Assembly: GCA_022601195.1 (NCBI GenBank)
Contig: JAHZIX010000029.1
Coordinates: 248,001-312,000, forward strand
Direction: 5' to 3'
From: Deltaproteobacteria bacterium
GTDB taxonomy: Bacteria; Acidobacteriota; Thermoanaerobaculia; Multivoradales; JAHZIX01
DNA: 64,000 nucleotides
Shown piece after piece: positions 42,640 to 51,984 of the stretch. The notes below the pieces were generated by a model. It worked only from the letters and a program-made list of their open reading frames with translations. It made no database searches and was not told the DNA's origin. Within the stretch, counting starts at the first letter, position 1. Every line of letters begins with the position of its first letter. Position numbers and translations under genes: made by a program.

Positions 42640-45462
42640 CTATTCGAGGAAGCCAGCTTCCTGAAGACTAGGTCCATGCAGTAGGCCGTTGAGGAGCAGG
42701 GGCATGGTCCCTCGCCAGAACAGGCGGAAGGTCGGGTCATAGGTGAAAAACATCACCCGCCCGGCCTTTTTCTTTTCGACCCCAACAAGTAACGAACCGG
42801 CGAGGCGTTGTCGAGCTTCTGGCCAGGCAAATCCGGCCAGGACCGGTGATTCCTGGCGAGCCAACAATAGATCCCGGCGGGGATCTCCAAAGGCTTGGAG
42901 CACTCGATCTCCCAAGGCCAACACTGCAGGGGAAGAAGGAGATCCCGCTGCTAACGGGTGGCCGATGTTGAGTTGAGAAGAGAGGGCCGCACCGGGGGTA
43001 GAAATCTTGTCGAAAGGCCTTTTCTTGGCCCGAACTCCTTTCTTCTCGAGCTCTTCTTCTATGGGTTGCCAGTGCTCTACTCTGCTGAGCTCTTTGTTGT
43101 GGAGCCAATCGATGGCGCCGCCGATGGCGACCAGAAACCCTCCAGCTTCCAGCCATCGAGTTAGCTCACGAGCCGCTTTTGGGCCCAGGATGGACTGGTA
43201 GCTATTGCTGTCAGGGAGGATGAGAACGTCGAAGAGGCGAAGGTCTTCGTCTTCGATGGAGCCAATGTCGATGCGGCTATAGGGGGCTTCTACCAAGCGG
43301 TCCAGAAGGTGCCATAGGGTGCCATGAGAGCTCGGGCTCAGCCCGGCTCCACTGGCGAGAGCAATCATCGGAGGCCGAATGGCTACCACTTCATCCGAGC
43401 CGAGAGAGACACCTTCGGTCGTTGTCGTGGAGCTCACTCGGTGGCCCTCTAGCTGTTCTTCCTCTAATGCCTCTTCTATCCACGGTTGGGCCTCAGGAAG
43501 GTTGCTCCTGGCGGGAATGAACAGAGTTCCGGCGGGGAAGGAGCGGCCTCCGGAGGTGAGTTCAGAGAGAATCAGCCGATAGTGGATTCCCTGTTTCTGG
43601 AGCTTTGAAGCGAGGCGGTAGCCCGAAAGGCCCTGAGGTGGAACCAGGATGCCCACTGCTCCGTCGCCGTGTAGACCTATCTTCTCGGTCTCCGGGGTTT
43701 CCGGGGTCTTTGGGGCCTGGGAGGGGGCAGGTTCCCCTTCGATGACCCAAGTCGGCATGGCAAAGGCCAGTGGTAGGGACCAAGCTGTGACGTCGTAGAA
43801 TTCCGTTTCCTTCCTGCTCGCCTTCAGCTTCTGCTGGCGCTCTAGAAAGCTCGTAGAGAGCTGAGCCTCCCGCTCCATGAGGGCACGAACCAGGTGCCCC
43901 AGAGGTTGAGCTGTCGAGATCACCAGAGTTCCAGTTGGGAAGGTTCGCTTCTCACCCTTGCCCAGAGCGATGCTTCGTGCATCCAGTGTCGTCGGCGTAG
44001 AAAGGAAGTCGATGTCGATGCCATGCAGCCGCAACAAATCAATGAGGGCTGGTCTCTCCGCCTGATTCGGTTCCACGAGGAAGGAGCGAACGGGCTCTTG
44101 CATGGGTCTTCGACGAGTGGATAGGAAGCTCTCCACAAGATCCTCTCGGTGACGAGCCGCCACCTCAATAGTGGTGAGCGAGGTCGTGAAGTGGCGGACG
44201 ATGCGGTCCGACAAGGTGAGGGCTTCGCCCCTGGCAGTGGTGACAGAAAGCCCGCCCCGTGCTCCACCGGCGACTTCGTAGGTCATGCCGACTGCGGCGC
44301 GAAGAGCGGGATAGGTGTCGCCATAGCCGGGATAGAACAGATCGAACTTTTCTTTGTTGTAGTACAGCCATCCCTGTGCGTCAAAGGCTCTGGCATTCGC
44401 TTTTCCAAAGATCTCCAACCAGTGCAGCGTTTCAGAATCGATGAGCGGGAGGATTGGTTCTGCGGCAGGAGGAAAGAAATAGGTCGAGTCGCTACTCATC
44501 TCGTGGAAATCCGCAAAGGCATGGGGCTCCCAGCGTCGGTAGGCGGCGATACGAGCCCGAGTCTCGACCTGAGTTGCCCAGGTCCAATCCCGGTTGAGGT
44601 CGATCATGTAGTGATTGGTCCGGCCTCCGGGCCAGGGCTCCTGGTGTTCCAGAGCATCGGACAAAGGATTGGCTGTCTTTCCTTGGCGCTGAAGAAAGGA
44701 ACCGACATATCGTTCCCGGCCATCTGGGTTGACCAGCGGATCGATCAGAACGATGACATCGTCCAAGAGGTCTGCCCACTTTCCCGAACTAGCAGCCAGA
44801 GCGTAGGCCACCGCCATGGAAACCTCTGTACTGGAAGACTCGTTCCCGTGTACCCCATAGGCTAACCAGACAATAGCCGGTGCTCGATCCAGAAGTTGTT
44901 GAGCCCGTTCCCGGGGCAGCTCGGGGTCTGTCGCTAAGCGAAGGTGGTTCTGGCGCAGCTCCTCCAGGCGGGCCAGGTTGGCTTCGCTGCTGATAGCCAG
45001 TTGAACGAGAGGTCGCCCTTCGTAGGTCTCCCCGTATTTCCACAGAGTCAGCCTTGGGGAGTGGGAGGCGAGAGACTCGAGGTAGGAGAGGACCCTGTGA
45101 TGTTGAGTAAATCGGCTGCCGAGAGAATAGCCAAGAAACTCAGCAGGTGAGGTAACATCGACCTTGAGGCTGCTGACGTCGAGCGTTTCGATATCGAATG
45201 CCGGTGCCACCAAGAAGGGAGAGTCTTTCTGAGGGGGCTCGGCGACCACCGAGGCAGCCATTGTCCACAGCAGCACGCCTAGCAATCTATAGAAGGAAGT
45301 TCTCTGGCTCCGGATGGAGCTGTCATGGCGGCTCTGTTGCGAAGAGAGCAGACCTTTCAACGCACTAGCTTTGTGGCGAGGCGCCGTAGACTCAGGCGAA
45401 AATCTTCCCTTGACAGGAGAACGGGAAGAAGTTCGGGCTAGCCCAACTCGTATACAAACCAT
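42640..45462 (-). CDS. M14-family zinc carboxypeptidase with C-terminal amidotransferase-like domain
   Basis: 940 residues. After an unusually long leader (about 55 residues) comes a signal segment (FYRLLGVLLWTMAASVVAEPP), then an M14 domain. Zinc ligands are His205 and Glu208 in GVHGNESSS and His320 in FADFHEMSS; Arg291 in LNRDW and the catalytic Glu396 in MTYEVAGG are in place, so it should be active. The last ~400 residues include segments typical of a GATase1-like/'DUF'-type domain (DVLILPDSNSYQSILGP; LTRWLEAGGFLVAIGGAIDWLHNKEL) without a clear catalytic Cys. It is exported and probably degrades peptides in the periplasm or outside. It lies 63 bases after the response-regulator gene on the same strand. 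Confidence 0.9.
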   Translation of the reverse strand: MVCIRVGLARTSSRSPVKGRFSPESTAPRHKASALKGLLSSQQSRHDSSIRSQRTSFYRLLGVLLWTMAASVVAEPPQKDSPFLVAPAFDIETLDVSSLKVDVTSPAEFLGYSLGSRFTQHHRVLSYLESLASHSPRLTLWKYGETYEGRPLVQLAISSEANLARLEELRQNHLRLATDPELPRERAQQLLDRAPAIVWLAYGVHGNESSSTEVSMAVAYALAASSGKWADLLDDVIVLIDPLVNPDGRERYVGSFLQRQGKTANPLSDALEHQEPWPGGRTNHYMIDLNRDWTWATQVETRARIAAYRRWEPHAFADFHEMSSDSTYFFPPAAEPILPLIDSETLHWLEIFGKANARAFDAQGWLYYNKEKFDLFYPGYGDTYPALRAAVGMTYEVAGGARGGLSVTTARGEALTLSDRIVRHFTTSLTTIEVAARHREDLVESFLSTRRRPMQEPVRSFLVEPNQAERPALIDLLRLHGIDIDFLSTPTTLDARSIALGKGEKRTFPTGTLVISTAQPLGHLVRALMEREAQLSTSFLERQQKLKASRKETEFYDVTAWSLPLAFAMPTWVIEGEPAPSQAPKTPETPETEKIGLHGDGAVGILVPPQGLSGYRLASKLQKQGIHYRLILSELTSGGRSFPAGTLFIPARSNLPEAQPWIEEALEEEQLEGHRVSSTTTTEGVSLGSDEVVAIRPPMIALASGAGLSPSSHGTLWHLLDRLVEAPYSRIDIGSIEDEDLRLFDVLILPDSNSYQSILGPKAARELTRWLEAGGFLVAIGGAIDWLHNKELSRVEHWQPIEEELEKKGVRAKKRPFDKISTPGAALSSQLNIGHPLAAGSPSSPAVLALGDRVLQAFGDPRRDLLLARQESPVLAGFAWPEARQRLAGSLLVGVEKKKAGRVMFFTYDPTFRLFWRGTMPLLLNGLLHGPSLQEAGFLE

Positions 45463-45525
45463 GTCGAATTCCCTTCTGAGCAGGAAGTCATCATAGCTCG
45501 AAACGGGCTGAGGGCAGCTGCTAGG

Positions 45526-46908
45526 TCAGCTCGCCTGAACGCTTTCGGCGGAGATGCTCAAACGTTTCATCATCTCGTGGAGGGTCGTTGGTTTGACCTT
45601 GAGGAGCTCAGCGGCCCTCTTTTGGACTCCATTGGAGACTTGAAGGGCGCGAATGATCAGTTGTCTCTCGAAGTCACTGACCGCTTCCTTTAGAGAAACG
45701 CCATTGGTAGGAAGGGTGCTTGCTGCCAACGGTTGGGCTTGGGGCTGGCGGACAGAGCTGGGTAGAAGCTCGACATCCAGGACTTCGCCGCTGGACAAGA
45801 CGACGGCTCTTTCAATGACGTTCTCCAGCTCCCGGACATTGCCTGGCCAACGGTAGTCGAGAAACCGTTCCATGGCACCGGGGGACACTTCCCGAATGAC
45901 CTTGTCGTTTTCCTGGGCATAGTGGGTTAGGAAATGTTGAACGAGCAAGGGGATGTCTTCGCTTCGCTTGCGCAGAGGCGGTAGGTTGATCGTAATGACA
46001 TTGAGTCGGTAAAAGAGATCCTCCCGGAAGGAGCCGTCTTGAACGGCAGATTCCAGATCCGCATTGGTCGCCGCAATGATGCGGACCTCGGCGGTGTGGG
46101 TCTCGACCCCTCCCAGTGGCATGAATTCCTTTTCCTGGATCACCCTCAATAGCTTGGCCTGGGTTTCCAGGGGCACATTGCCGATCTCGTCGAAGAAAAT
46201 GGATCCCTTGGAGGCGATTTCGAATAGGCCCTTTTTGTTGGCCACAGCACCGGTGAAGGCACCTCTTATGTGGCCGAAAAGAGTGCTCTCGAGCAGGTCT
46301 GCTGGCATCGAACCTGAGTTGACCGTCACGAACGGGCCGTCGCTGCGGCGGGAGTGAAGATGGATCGCCTTGGCAACTAGCTCCTTCCCGGTGCCACTCT
46401 CGCCGAGGATCAGAATATTGCTCTTCGCCGGGGCTGCCAGGCGCACCAATTCAAAGACCTGCTGCATTGGGCGACTCTTGCCTATGATGTTGTCGAAACC
46501 AAAGCGGCTGCGGAGCTGCTCTTTCAGGGCCCGATTTTCGTTGGTCAGCCGCCGCCGTTCGAGGCCCTTACGAAGAGTCAGGAGGACTTCTTCGTTCTTG
46601 AAGGGCTTGGGGATGTAGTGGAAGGCCCCTTCCCTCATAGCCTCGATGGCTCCCTCGATGGAGGAGTAGGCGGTGATCAGGACCACGACTTGGTCCGGGT
46701 CCATCTGATTGATCTGGCGCAGTACTTCTAGCCCGGACATGCCTGGCAGCATCAGATCTAGAAGGACGAGATCGATCTGCTCCTGCTGCAGGATCTGCAA
46801 ACCCTGTTCGCCGCTGCGGGCATTGAATACGGTGTAGCCCTCCCGTTCGATAAGCGAGGTCAGGACGTCTTGAAGGACCTCCTCGTCGTCTACGATCAGG
46901 ATATTCAT
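45526..46908 (-). CDS. NtrC-family sigma-54-dependent response regulator
   Basis: 460 residues. Receiver domain with acidic pair Asp7-Asp8, phospho-acceptor Asp51 (LVLLDLMLPGMSG) and Lys in YIPKPFK. The AAA+ domain has Walker A GESGTGKE, the sigma-54-contacting GAFTGA loop (IRGAFTGAVANKKG), Walker B GSIFFDEIG and the Arg-finger region FREDLFYRLNV. The C-terminus is a Fis-type HTH (LIIRALQVSNGVQKRAAELLKVKPTTLHEMMKRLSI). It is activated by the kinase encoded just upstream, whose stop overlaps its ATG (ATGA). It probably activates its own operon through the sigma-54 promoter at 49779-49795. Confidence 0.95.
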   Translation of the reverse strand: MNILIVDDEEVLQDVLTSLIEREGYTVFNARSGEQGLQILQQEQIDLVLLDLMLPGMSGLEVLRQINQMDPDQVVVLITAYSSIEGAIEAMREGAFHYIPKPFKNEEVLLTLRKGLERRRLTNENRALKEQLRSRFGFDNIIGKSRPMQQVFELVRLAAPAKSNILILGESGTGKELVAKAIHLHSRRSDGPFVTVNSGSMPADLLESTLFGHIRGAFTGAVANKKGLFEIASKGSIFFDEIGNVPLETQAKLLRVIQEKEFMPLGGVETHTAEVRIIAATNADLESAVQDGSFREDLFYRLNVITINLPPLRKRSEDIPLLVQHFLTHYAQENDKVIREVSPGAMERFLDYRWPGNVRELENVIERAVVLSSGEVLDVELLPSSVRQPQAQPLAASTLPTNGVSLKEAVSDFERQLIIRALQVSNGVQKRAAELLKVKPTTLHEMMKRLSISAESVQAS

Positions 46909-49700
46909 GCGGAAGGGGGCAAGGAAGCTTCGGGTCTGGGTAAGTCGACGGTGAACCGCGTCCCCACCCCGAGCTCGCTCGAGACATTCAGGGTTCCGCC
47001 GTGTCGGCGGACGATGTCGTAACTGATGGATAAACCGAGACCCGTGCCTCCACGATTCAGTTTGGTGGAGAAGAAGGGCTGAAAGATCTTCTCGAGCCGT
47101 TCTTGGGGAATCCCCGGCCCGTTGTCTTCGATGGTGACGACGGTGCGGTGGCCTTCTTCGGAGAGGCTAACTCGGATTTCTCCGCCCCGGTCCATCATGG
47201 CATCGTGGGCGTTGAGAACCAGATTGGTGAAGACCTGTTGGAGCTCCCCTTCGCTGCCCTGGATCACGAATGCCGTCTCCGGAGCATCCCACGCGAGGCG
47301 AATGCGGCTCTTATATAGCTTTTCACGTAGCAAATCGAGGGTATCCGTAATCAGGCCGTTCAAAGTCAGGGGGCGGTATTCTCCACGTCGGTTACGGGCA
47401 AATTCCAATAGGTTGTTGACAATGCGCGCGGCCCGAAAAGTCTGGGCCTCTACCTTCTTCAACAAGCCGTGCCTCGGATCCTCGGCCGGGGTGTCAGCTA
47501 GCAACATCTGAGCGTAGCTGGAAATTCCAGTAATGGGAGTATTTACTTCGTGGGCGACTCCGGCGGCGAGCATTCCCAGTGAAGCTAGGCGATCCTTCTC
47601 CTTGAGAGCATTCTCCAACGCTACTCTTTCGCTGACATCGTGAATGACCAAGATGCGCAGCTGTTGTTCGAGGTCTGGCTGAAAGTCAGCGGTGCTGAGC
47701 TGAAAGTACCTCTCTTCACCAGCTGGATCACAGAAGCTCACCTCGACGATGTTCTCGCCGGGGAGAGGGAGAGGTCGCACCGGAAGAAAAGTCTCCAGCT
47801 CCTGCCCAATGCAGGCAGTTTCTGAGTGCCCGGTCATTTGGCAGAAAGCCTGATTGATGCTGACGATCCGGTCCTGGCTATCGAGAACCACCGTCCCGGC
47901 CGGAGAGGAATCGATAAGACCCTCGCTGTAGCTCTTGAGGCGCCCGACCTCGTCGAGGCGTCGTGAAAGTTGGTCGACCAACTTGGCGTTTTCGATGGCT
48001 AGAGAGGCCTGGTTCAGCAATCCACGAATCAGGTCCTGGTCGTCACTGCTCAAAGGTCTCGCTTCGGCTTTGTAACCGGTGAACAAGACCCCCACCGGAG
48101 CGCCTCGAACCATCAACGGAAAGGCGTAGCGATAGCCGGCGGTGTAGAGGCGTCGAACCTCTGAATTGTCTTCGAGGGGAAGATCGAAAGCGGATACACC
48201 GGAGACCTCACGATCCCAGAGATCCTCTTCGAGGCAATCGAAGCTCAGCCTGCTGGGAGTGCCGGGCTCGGAGCGGGCAGGCACTAAGCTTCCGGCCTGT
48301 GCCAGGAAGAGGTTGACTCGCTCGAAATCGAGAGCTTCTCGGATGCTGTCCAGGAGGACGGAGCACAGGTGTCCGAGGTTTCTTTCGTGAAGGAGCTGGC
48401 CTGCCAGTCCTTGGAGAGCTCGTCTTCGTCCGAAGCCGCCGCGGTATTGCAGTCTCTCGAGGGTAGATGAAATCTGCTGCCTCACTGGCACGACCAGAGC
48501 CGCAAACATGAGACCAGCGGTGAAGGAGACGAGGTTGCGGGCCATCCCTAGCTCCGCGGGCAGTCCTCGGCTGAGGCCTAGATTGATGAGGGAAAAACCG
48601 ATGACGGCCACGAGAGCTGTGGCGGTGTAGGCAACGACGTCTCGAACGATGACGTCGAGATCCCAGAGCTTGTAGCGCAAGATGGACCAGGCGAAAGCCA
48701 GCGGTACCAATCCGAGGGGAAGCACGACCAGAATTTCTAGCCACGCAGAAAGGCCTCGACCCACCGAGAAAGGCAGTTCCTGAAAGAGCAGGTAACCGAG
48801 AAGTGGCAGATATCCAACCGACATCCCGAGCGCGATCCATTGGACCTGCCGCCGCTCTTCCCAATTCCGTTCTTTGTGCAATCGGAAGGCCAGCAGGCCA
48901 GCTACCGCCAAGGAAAAGAGCACCAGGTGATATTGATCCAGTCGCTGCAGTACGGAGATGGCACTTCCTAGCGCCGCCTCATTGCGGTCAGCGCCGAGCA
49001 GGAAACGCCCACTTGCAAACATGAGATCTGCCTGCAGAGCGAGTAGGACTGCTCCAGGTAAGTAGAGGAACGGCAAGATCCTCCGGCTCAAGGTGGACTG
49101 GCTCAAGCGGCCTGGGAAAACGAGAAAGAAATGGACGGTCAAGGCTGGGAGCAGTAAGCGCGCTAGCTGGTCCAAGCTGTAGAACAGCCGGTCGGCAGGG
49201 TCGAACTCTCCGATGTCAGTCAGGAGGAACAGCAGGGCATAGAGAAGGCACCATGCATAGAACAGGGAGCCGGCCTGCTGCCGACTGCGCAGCAGAGTGT
49301 AGAGACCAATGATCAGGTAGATGGCTCCGATGATCGCCAGAATCAAGTACGGCAGGTCGATGGCGAGAGCGGGGCGGAGATACTCGACAGGCACCAGCAT
49401 CCCCTGGCGCTGCACCACCAGTTGACTCTTCGGCTGGCTGTGGAGACCTTTTCTGAGATCTCCGATATTGGAGGCTTCACCAGCGTTGACAAGTAGAATT
49501 TGGTCACCGACCTCGAGAGGAACCGAGGGATCATCGATCGCTGAGACGGTCCAAGTGTTTTGCGTCAGTTGGGCTTGAAACCCGAGGGTTTGAAAAGACG
49601 CCACTTTGCGTTGGAAGCTCATGGCTGCCAAGGCGATCACCAGCGTTGCCAGGGCCAGGCCGAAGATGAGTGAGGAAAGTTTCTTGTCGGTAGGGCGCAC
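46905..49700 (-). CDS. Multi-domain sensor histidine kinase (PDZ, multi-TM, GAF, PAS, HisKA, HATPase)
   Basis: 931 residues. Order: one membrane helix (SSLIFGLALATLVIALAAMSF), a PDZ-like extracytoplasmic segment (about 45-110), seven or eight membrane helices (about 115-390), a GAF domain (LHERNLGHLCSVLLDSIREALDFERVNLFL), a PAS domain (DSSPAGTVVLDSQDRIVSINQAFCQMTGH), and HisKA with the phospho-His near residue 720 (MLAAGVAHEVNTPITG). The ATPase follows (NLVLNAHDAM, DNGPGIPQERLEKIFQPFFSTK, GGTGLGLSIS). Start GTG 49700 has a weak ribosome-binding site. It partners the overlapping NtrC-type regulator. The PDZ plus 7TM-like input suggests sensing of a membrane or periplasmic ligand. Confidence 0.93.
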   Translation of the reverse strand: MRPTDKKLSSLIFGLALATLVIALAAMSFQRKVASFQTLGFQAQLTQNTWTVSAIDDPSVPLEVGDQILLVNAGEASNIGDLRKGLHSQPKSQLVVQRQGMLVPVEYLRPALAIDLPYLILAIIGAIYLIIGLYTLLRSRQQAGSLFYAWCLLYALLFLLTDIGEFDPADRLFYSLDQLARLLLPALTVHFFLVFPGRLSQSTLSRRILPFLYLPGAVLLALQADLMFASGRFLLGADRNEAALGSAISVLQRLDQYHLVLFSLAVAGLLAFRLHKERNWEERRQVQWIALGMSVGYLPLLGYLLFQELPFSVGRGLSAWLEILVVLPLGLVPLAFAWSILRYKLWDLDVIVRDVVAYTATALVAVIGFSLINLGLSRGLPAELGMARNLVSFTAGLMFAALVVPVRQQISSTLERLQYRGGFGRRRALQGLAGQLLHERNLGHLCSVLLDSIREALDFERVNLFLAQAGSLVPARSEPGTPSRLSFDCLEEDLWDREVSGVSAFDLPLEDNSEVRRLYTAGYRYAFPLMVRGAPVGVLFTGYKAEARPLSSDDQDLIRGLLNQASLAIENAKLVDQLSRRLDEVGRLKSYSEGLIDSSPAGTVVLDSQDRIVSINQAFCQMTGHSETACIGQELETFLPVRPLPLPGENIVEVSFCDPAGEERYFQLSTADFQPDLEQQLRILVIHDVSERVALENALKEKDRLASLGMLAAGVAHEVNTPITGISSYAQMLLADTPAEDPRHGLLKKVEAQTFRAARIVNNLLEFARNRRGEYRPLTLNGLITDTLDLLREKLYKSRIRLAWDAPETAFVIQGSEGELQQVFTNLVLNAHDAMMDRGGEIRVSLSEEGHRTVVTIEDNGPGIPQERLEKIFQPFFSTKLNRGGTGLGLSISYDIVRRHGGTLNVSSELGVGTRFTVDLPRPEASLPPSA

Positions 49701-49778
49701 GATGTTTACTCAGCTATTCCGGCTTTGCCGGTCGTCGGTGTGGTCCGGTTGCTCGGAAAGTGTCATCAATCTTTTATT

Positions 49779-49795
49779 AAGCACGATTCATGCCA
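49779..49795 (-). promoter_or_regulatory. Sigma-54 promoter of the histidine kinase/response regulator operon
   Basis: The minus strand reads TGGCATG-AATC-GTGCTT against the RpoN consensus TGGCACG-N4-TTGCWW: -24 GG at 49794-49793 and -12 GC at 49782-49781 with exactly ten bases between, and two mismatches at less constrained positions. Transcription would begin near 49769, about 69 bases before the kinase start codon. The operon encodes an NtrC-type activator with an intact GAFTGA loop, which fits autoregulation. Confidence 0.65.
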
Positions 49796-49855
49796 TGCAA
49801 ATCGGTTTCTTGAATGGGTCTAAAGCCCCTATTCGCCAGTATTTTGCGAGGTGGA

Positions 49856-49891
49856 GATCCATTTTCTTGGATAGATCCATTGTCTTGAATG
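49856..49891. repeat. Tandem 18-bp sites upstream of the sigma-54 promoter (candidate activator sites)
   Basis: Two directly abutting copies: GATCCATTTTCTTGGATA (49856-49873) and GATCCATTGTCTTGAATG (49874-49891), 14 of 18 bases identical. The first contains an inverted repeat ATCCA-N6-TGGAT; the second a 4/5 match to it. A third partial copy, TTTCTTGAATGGG, lies at 49805-49817 next to the -24 element. The pair is centred about 105 bases upstream of the predicted transcription start, a normal distance for enhancer sites of NtrC-type activators. Confidence 0.55.
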
Positions 49892-49929
49892 GGGTTCCAA
49901 GGTAGGCCTCAGCCGTAGTCGGGGCTTTC

Positions 49930-49976
49930 GCAGCTGAAGCTGCATTGTGGAGAAGGGGGGCTGTGGCCAAAGCCAC
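49930..49976 (-). terminator. Hairpin pair after the TonB-like gene
   Basis: Two short hairpins, GTGGC-CAAA-GCCAC (49963-49976) and GCAGCT-GA-AGCTGC (49930-49943), lie downstream of the outer-membrane protein stop on the minus strand. There is no T-run, so a terminator is only a guess. Together with the sigma-54 promoter and tandem sites they account for the 301-base gap 49701-50001. Confidence 0.25.
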
Positions 49977-50001
49977 GCTGGAGAGGGGATCGAAGAGACG
50001 A

Positions 50002-51954
50002 TCAGAACCGGACAGCGATGCCGCCCAAGAAGCGTTGCCGGAGCTCTTCGTCGTCACTGCTTTCGAGAGCGCTCAATTCGGAAGACCCACGGCTCAGCTC
50101 AACATTCAATTGCAGAGCCCAATCTGCGGCCACCCGGGCAAGGAAGTTCAGGTCTTGGGTAACCCTGACCTGCAGGCGATCCAGCTCGAGAAGGGGGCTA
50201 CCGATACCTTCCGAGAGAAGAGGCTCGAGTTCCTGCTGGAGATGGTGAAAGGCGAACAGGAGCCCGGTGGAGGTGCCAAGAAACTGAGTATCGAGGGAGG
50301 TAACGAGATAGCGCAGCCGGTTCTCGTAGGGCTCGTCGTTGACCGTGAAGACGGTACCTCCACCGCCGGAAGCGACATTCGAGGATACGGTGGTCAAAAT
50401 CGTTGGAGACAAGCGTCTCGAGAAGGAAAGCTGTAACTCGGGTAGACGATCACCGCGAACTAGGAAAAGGCTCTCGAGGTGATTGAAGAAGTCCTCGTTG
50501 AAGTAAAACCGCAGAGTTTCGCCGAATTCACGGTGCATGGCGCCAATGGTGAAACGGCTGTCATCTTCAGAGTGCCGAGATAGAGCGATGCGATAGCAGG
50601 ATTCCCCGGTGGTCTCGCAGTGGCCAGATTCATGGAAGAAAGAAGGGATGAACTCCTGTCTAAGGGGATCCTCTTCTTGGTCGATCCGATGGCTGATCTG
50701 GGTGGTCGCTTGCCAGAAGTCATTGAGCTGAAAGACGACTCCCGCGTGGGGCACGAAGGACAGGCTTCCGTCTCGTAGCTTCGTGGCCAAGCCATACTCG
50801 AGAAGCACTGCGGGTTGTAGGCGCCAACCTCCTCGGCTCACCAGCTCGACACTCTCCTCCTCGGCTTGAAGGTTGTTTAGGCCAAGAGGACCATGGAGGG
50901 ACACCGAGTCCCGACCCGAGAAGCTACTCTCTCTCTCGCGGTAGCGGAGTTGGGTCTGAAAATTTCCTTGGTTTCCGATGGATCTAGAGTACGACCCTTG
51001 GAGGTTGAGGGTGCGGGAAGCGTCCGGTATCGCTGAAGGCTCTACGGCACCGGAGCTATAGAAGTTGCTCTCCTCGGTGAAGTTAGCGCTGAACTCAGAT
51101 TCGCCTCGACTTCCCATGGGAGCCTTCCAGCTTACCTGGAACTGATCGAAGTTCATCGGGCTCTCGCCGCTACTCTGCGGCATCACCATTCGACTGCTTC
51201 TGGAAGCGAGGTTGACTTGAGAGCTCCCTTCCCCTTTCAGTCGAAGAGACATGGAACTTTGCCTTCCGCTCGCGGCGGTCAACAAGCCCGACGAGCTGTC
51301 AAGGCCGTCCATTTTGAGGTAGTAGCCATCAAAATCAATCTTCGTCCTGCCGACATTGCCATCGAGGCCTAGCCGCCCTCCGGACATGGGGCTGGAAGAT
51401 CTGTGCGCTCCCTGGTGAATGCCTGCCAAGGCCTGCATTTCGGCGTTCAAATTTGAATCCAGGAAGGACATCCTCTCGAGGGATGTGCTCGACTTTTGCC
51501 TCTTCTGCTGAGCCAGCTGTGGTTCACCGACCAGACCGATATCTCTCAGTACATCTCTGGGAATCTTCTTTCTGACCGCCCAAAAGTCGGTGGGCGCAGC
51601 GGTTTCAGAAAGAGAGTCGGAGACCAGCTCGAGGTTGACGAATTGGTCTGCCTCCGCCGAGGAGCGGGCGAGAGTGATGACTGCAGGGACGAAGCCGCTC
51701 TTGTGAGCGATGAGCTTGTAGAGGCCGGCTGGGAGGTGTTTGAAGAGGAAGTTGCCGTCGGAGTCGGTGACAACTTTGGTAAGGGTGAGATCCGCTAGTT
51801 GATAGGCGTAAACCCCGGCTGAAGATACTGGGGTGTTGGGCCCGTCGACTTTGCCAGCCAGAAGTCCCTTTGCCGAAGGCCCTGCGCTAGCTGCTCCGCT
51901 TACGCAGAGGAGTCCAAACATCAGAGTAGAGCAAAGAATTTTTGGAGCGTTCAT
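50002..51954 (-). CDS. TonB-receptor-like outer-membrane protein with N-terminal carboxypeptidase-regulatory domain
   Basis: 650 residues: signal peptide (CSTLMFGLLCVSGAASAG), a CarboxypepD_reg-like beta domain (GLLAGKVDGPNTPVSSAGVYAYQL ... GNFLFKHLPAGLYKLIAHKSGFVP), a ~150-residue linker, and a C-terminal region of alternating polar/hydrophobic strands ending in Phe (GGIAVRF), typical of a barrel inserted by BAM. No clear TonB box or plug domain is recognised. Acidobacterial barrels of this kind are often annotated as TonB-dependent receptor-like proteins. The ATG at 51954 has AAGGGA upstream; a TTG at 51960 is also in frame. It has its own sigma-70 promoter at 51985-52013. Confidence 0.78.
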   Translation of the reverse strand: MNAPKILCSTLMFGLLCVSGAASAGPSAKGLLAGKVDGPNTPVSSAGVYAYQLADLTLTKVVTDSDGNFLFKHLPAGLYKLIAHKSGFVPAVITLARSSAEADQFVNLELVSDSLSETAAPTDFWAVRKKIPRDVLRDIGLVGEPQLAQQKRQKSSTSLERMSFLDSNLNAEMQALAGIHQGAHRSSSPMSGGRLGLDGNVGRTKIDFDGYYLKMDGLDSSSGLLTAASGRQSSMSLRLKGEGSSQVNLASRSSRMVMPQSSGESPMNFDQFQVSWKAPMGSRGESEFSANFTEESNFYSSGAVEPSAIPDASRTLNLQGSYSRSIGNQGNFQTQLRYRERESSFSGRDSVSLHGPLGLNNLQAEEESVELVSRGGWRLQPAVLLEYGLATKLRDGSLSFVPHAGVVFQLNDFWQATTQISHRIDQEEDPLRQEFIPSFFHESGHCETTGESCYRIALSRHSEDDSRFTIGAMHREFGETLRFYFNEDFFNHLESLFLVRGDRLPELQLSFSRRLSPTILTTVSSNVASGGGGTVFTVNDEPYENRLRYLVTSLDTQFLGTSTGLLFAFHHLQQELEPLLSEGIGSPLLELDRLQVRVTQDLNFLARVAADWALQLNVELSRGSSELSALESSDDEELRQRFLGGIAVRF

Positions 51955-51984
51955 GGCCAATCGCGTCCCTTTAATAATCTACCG

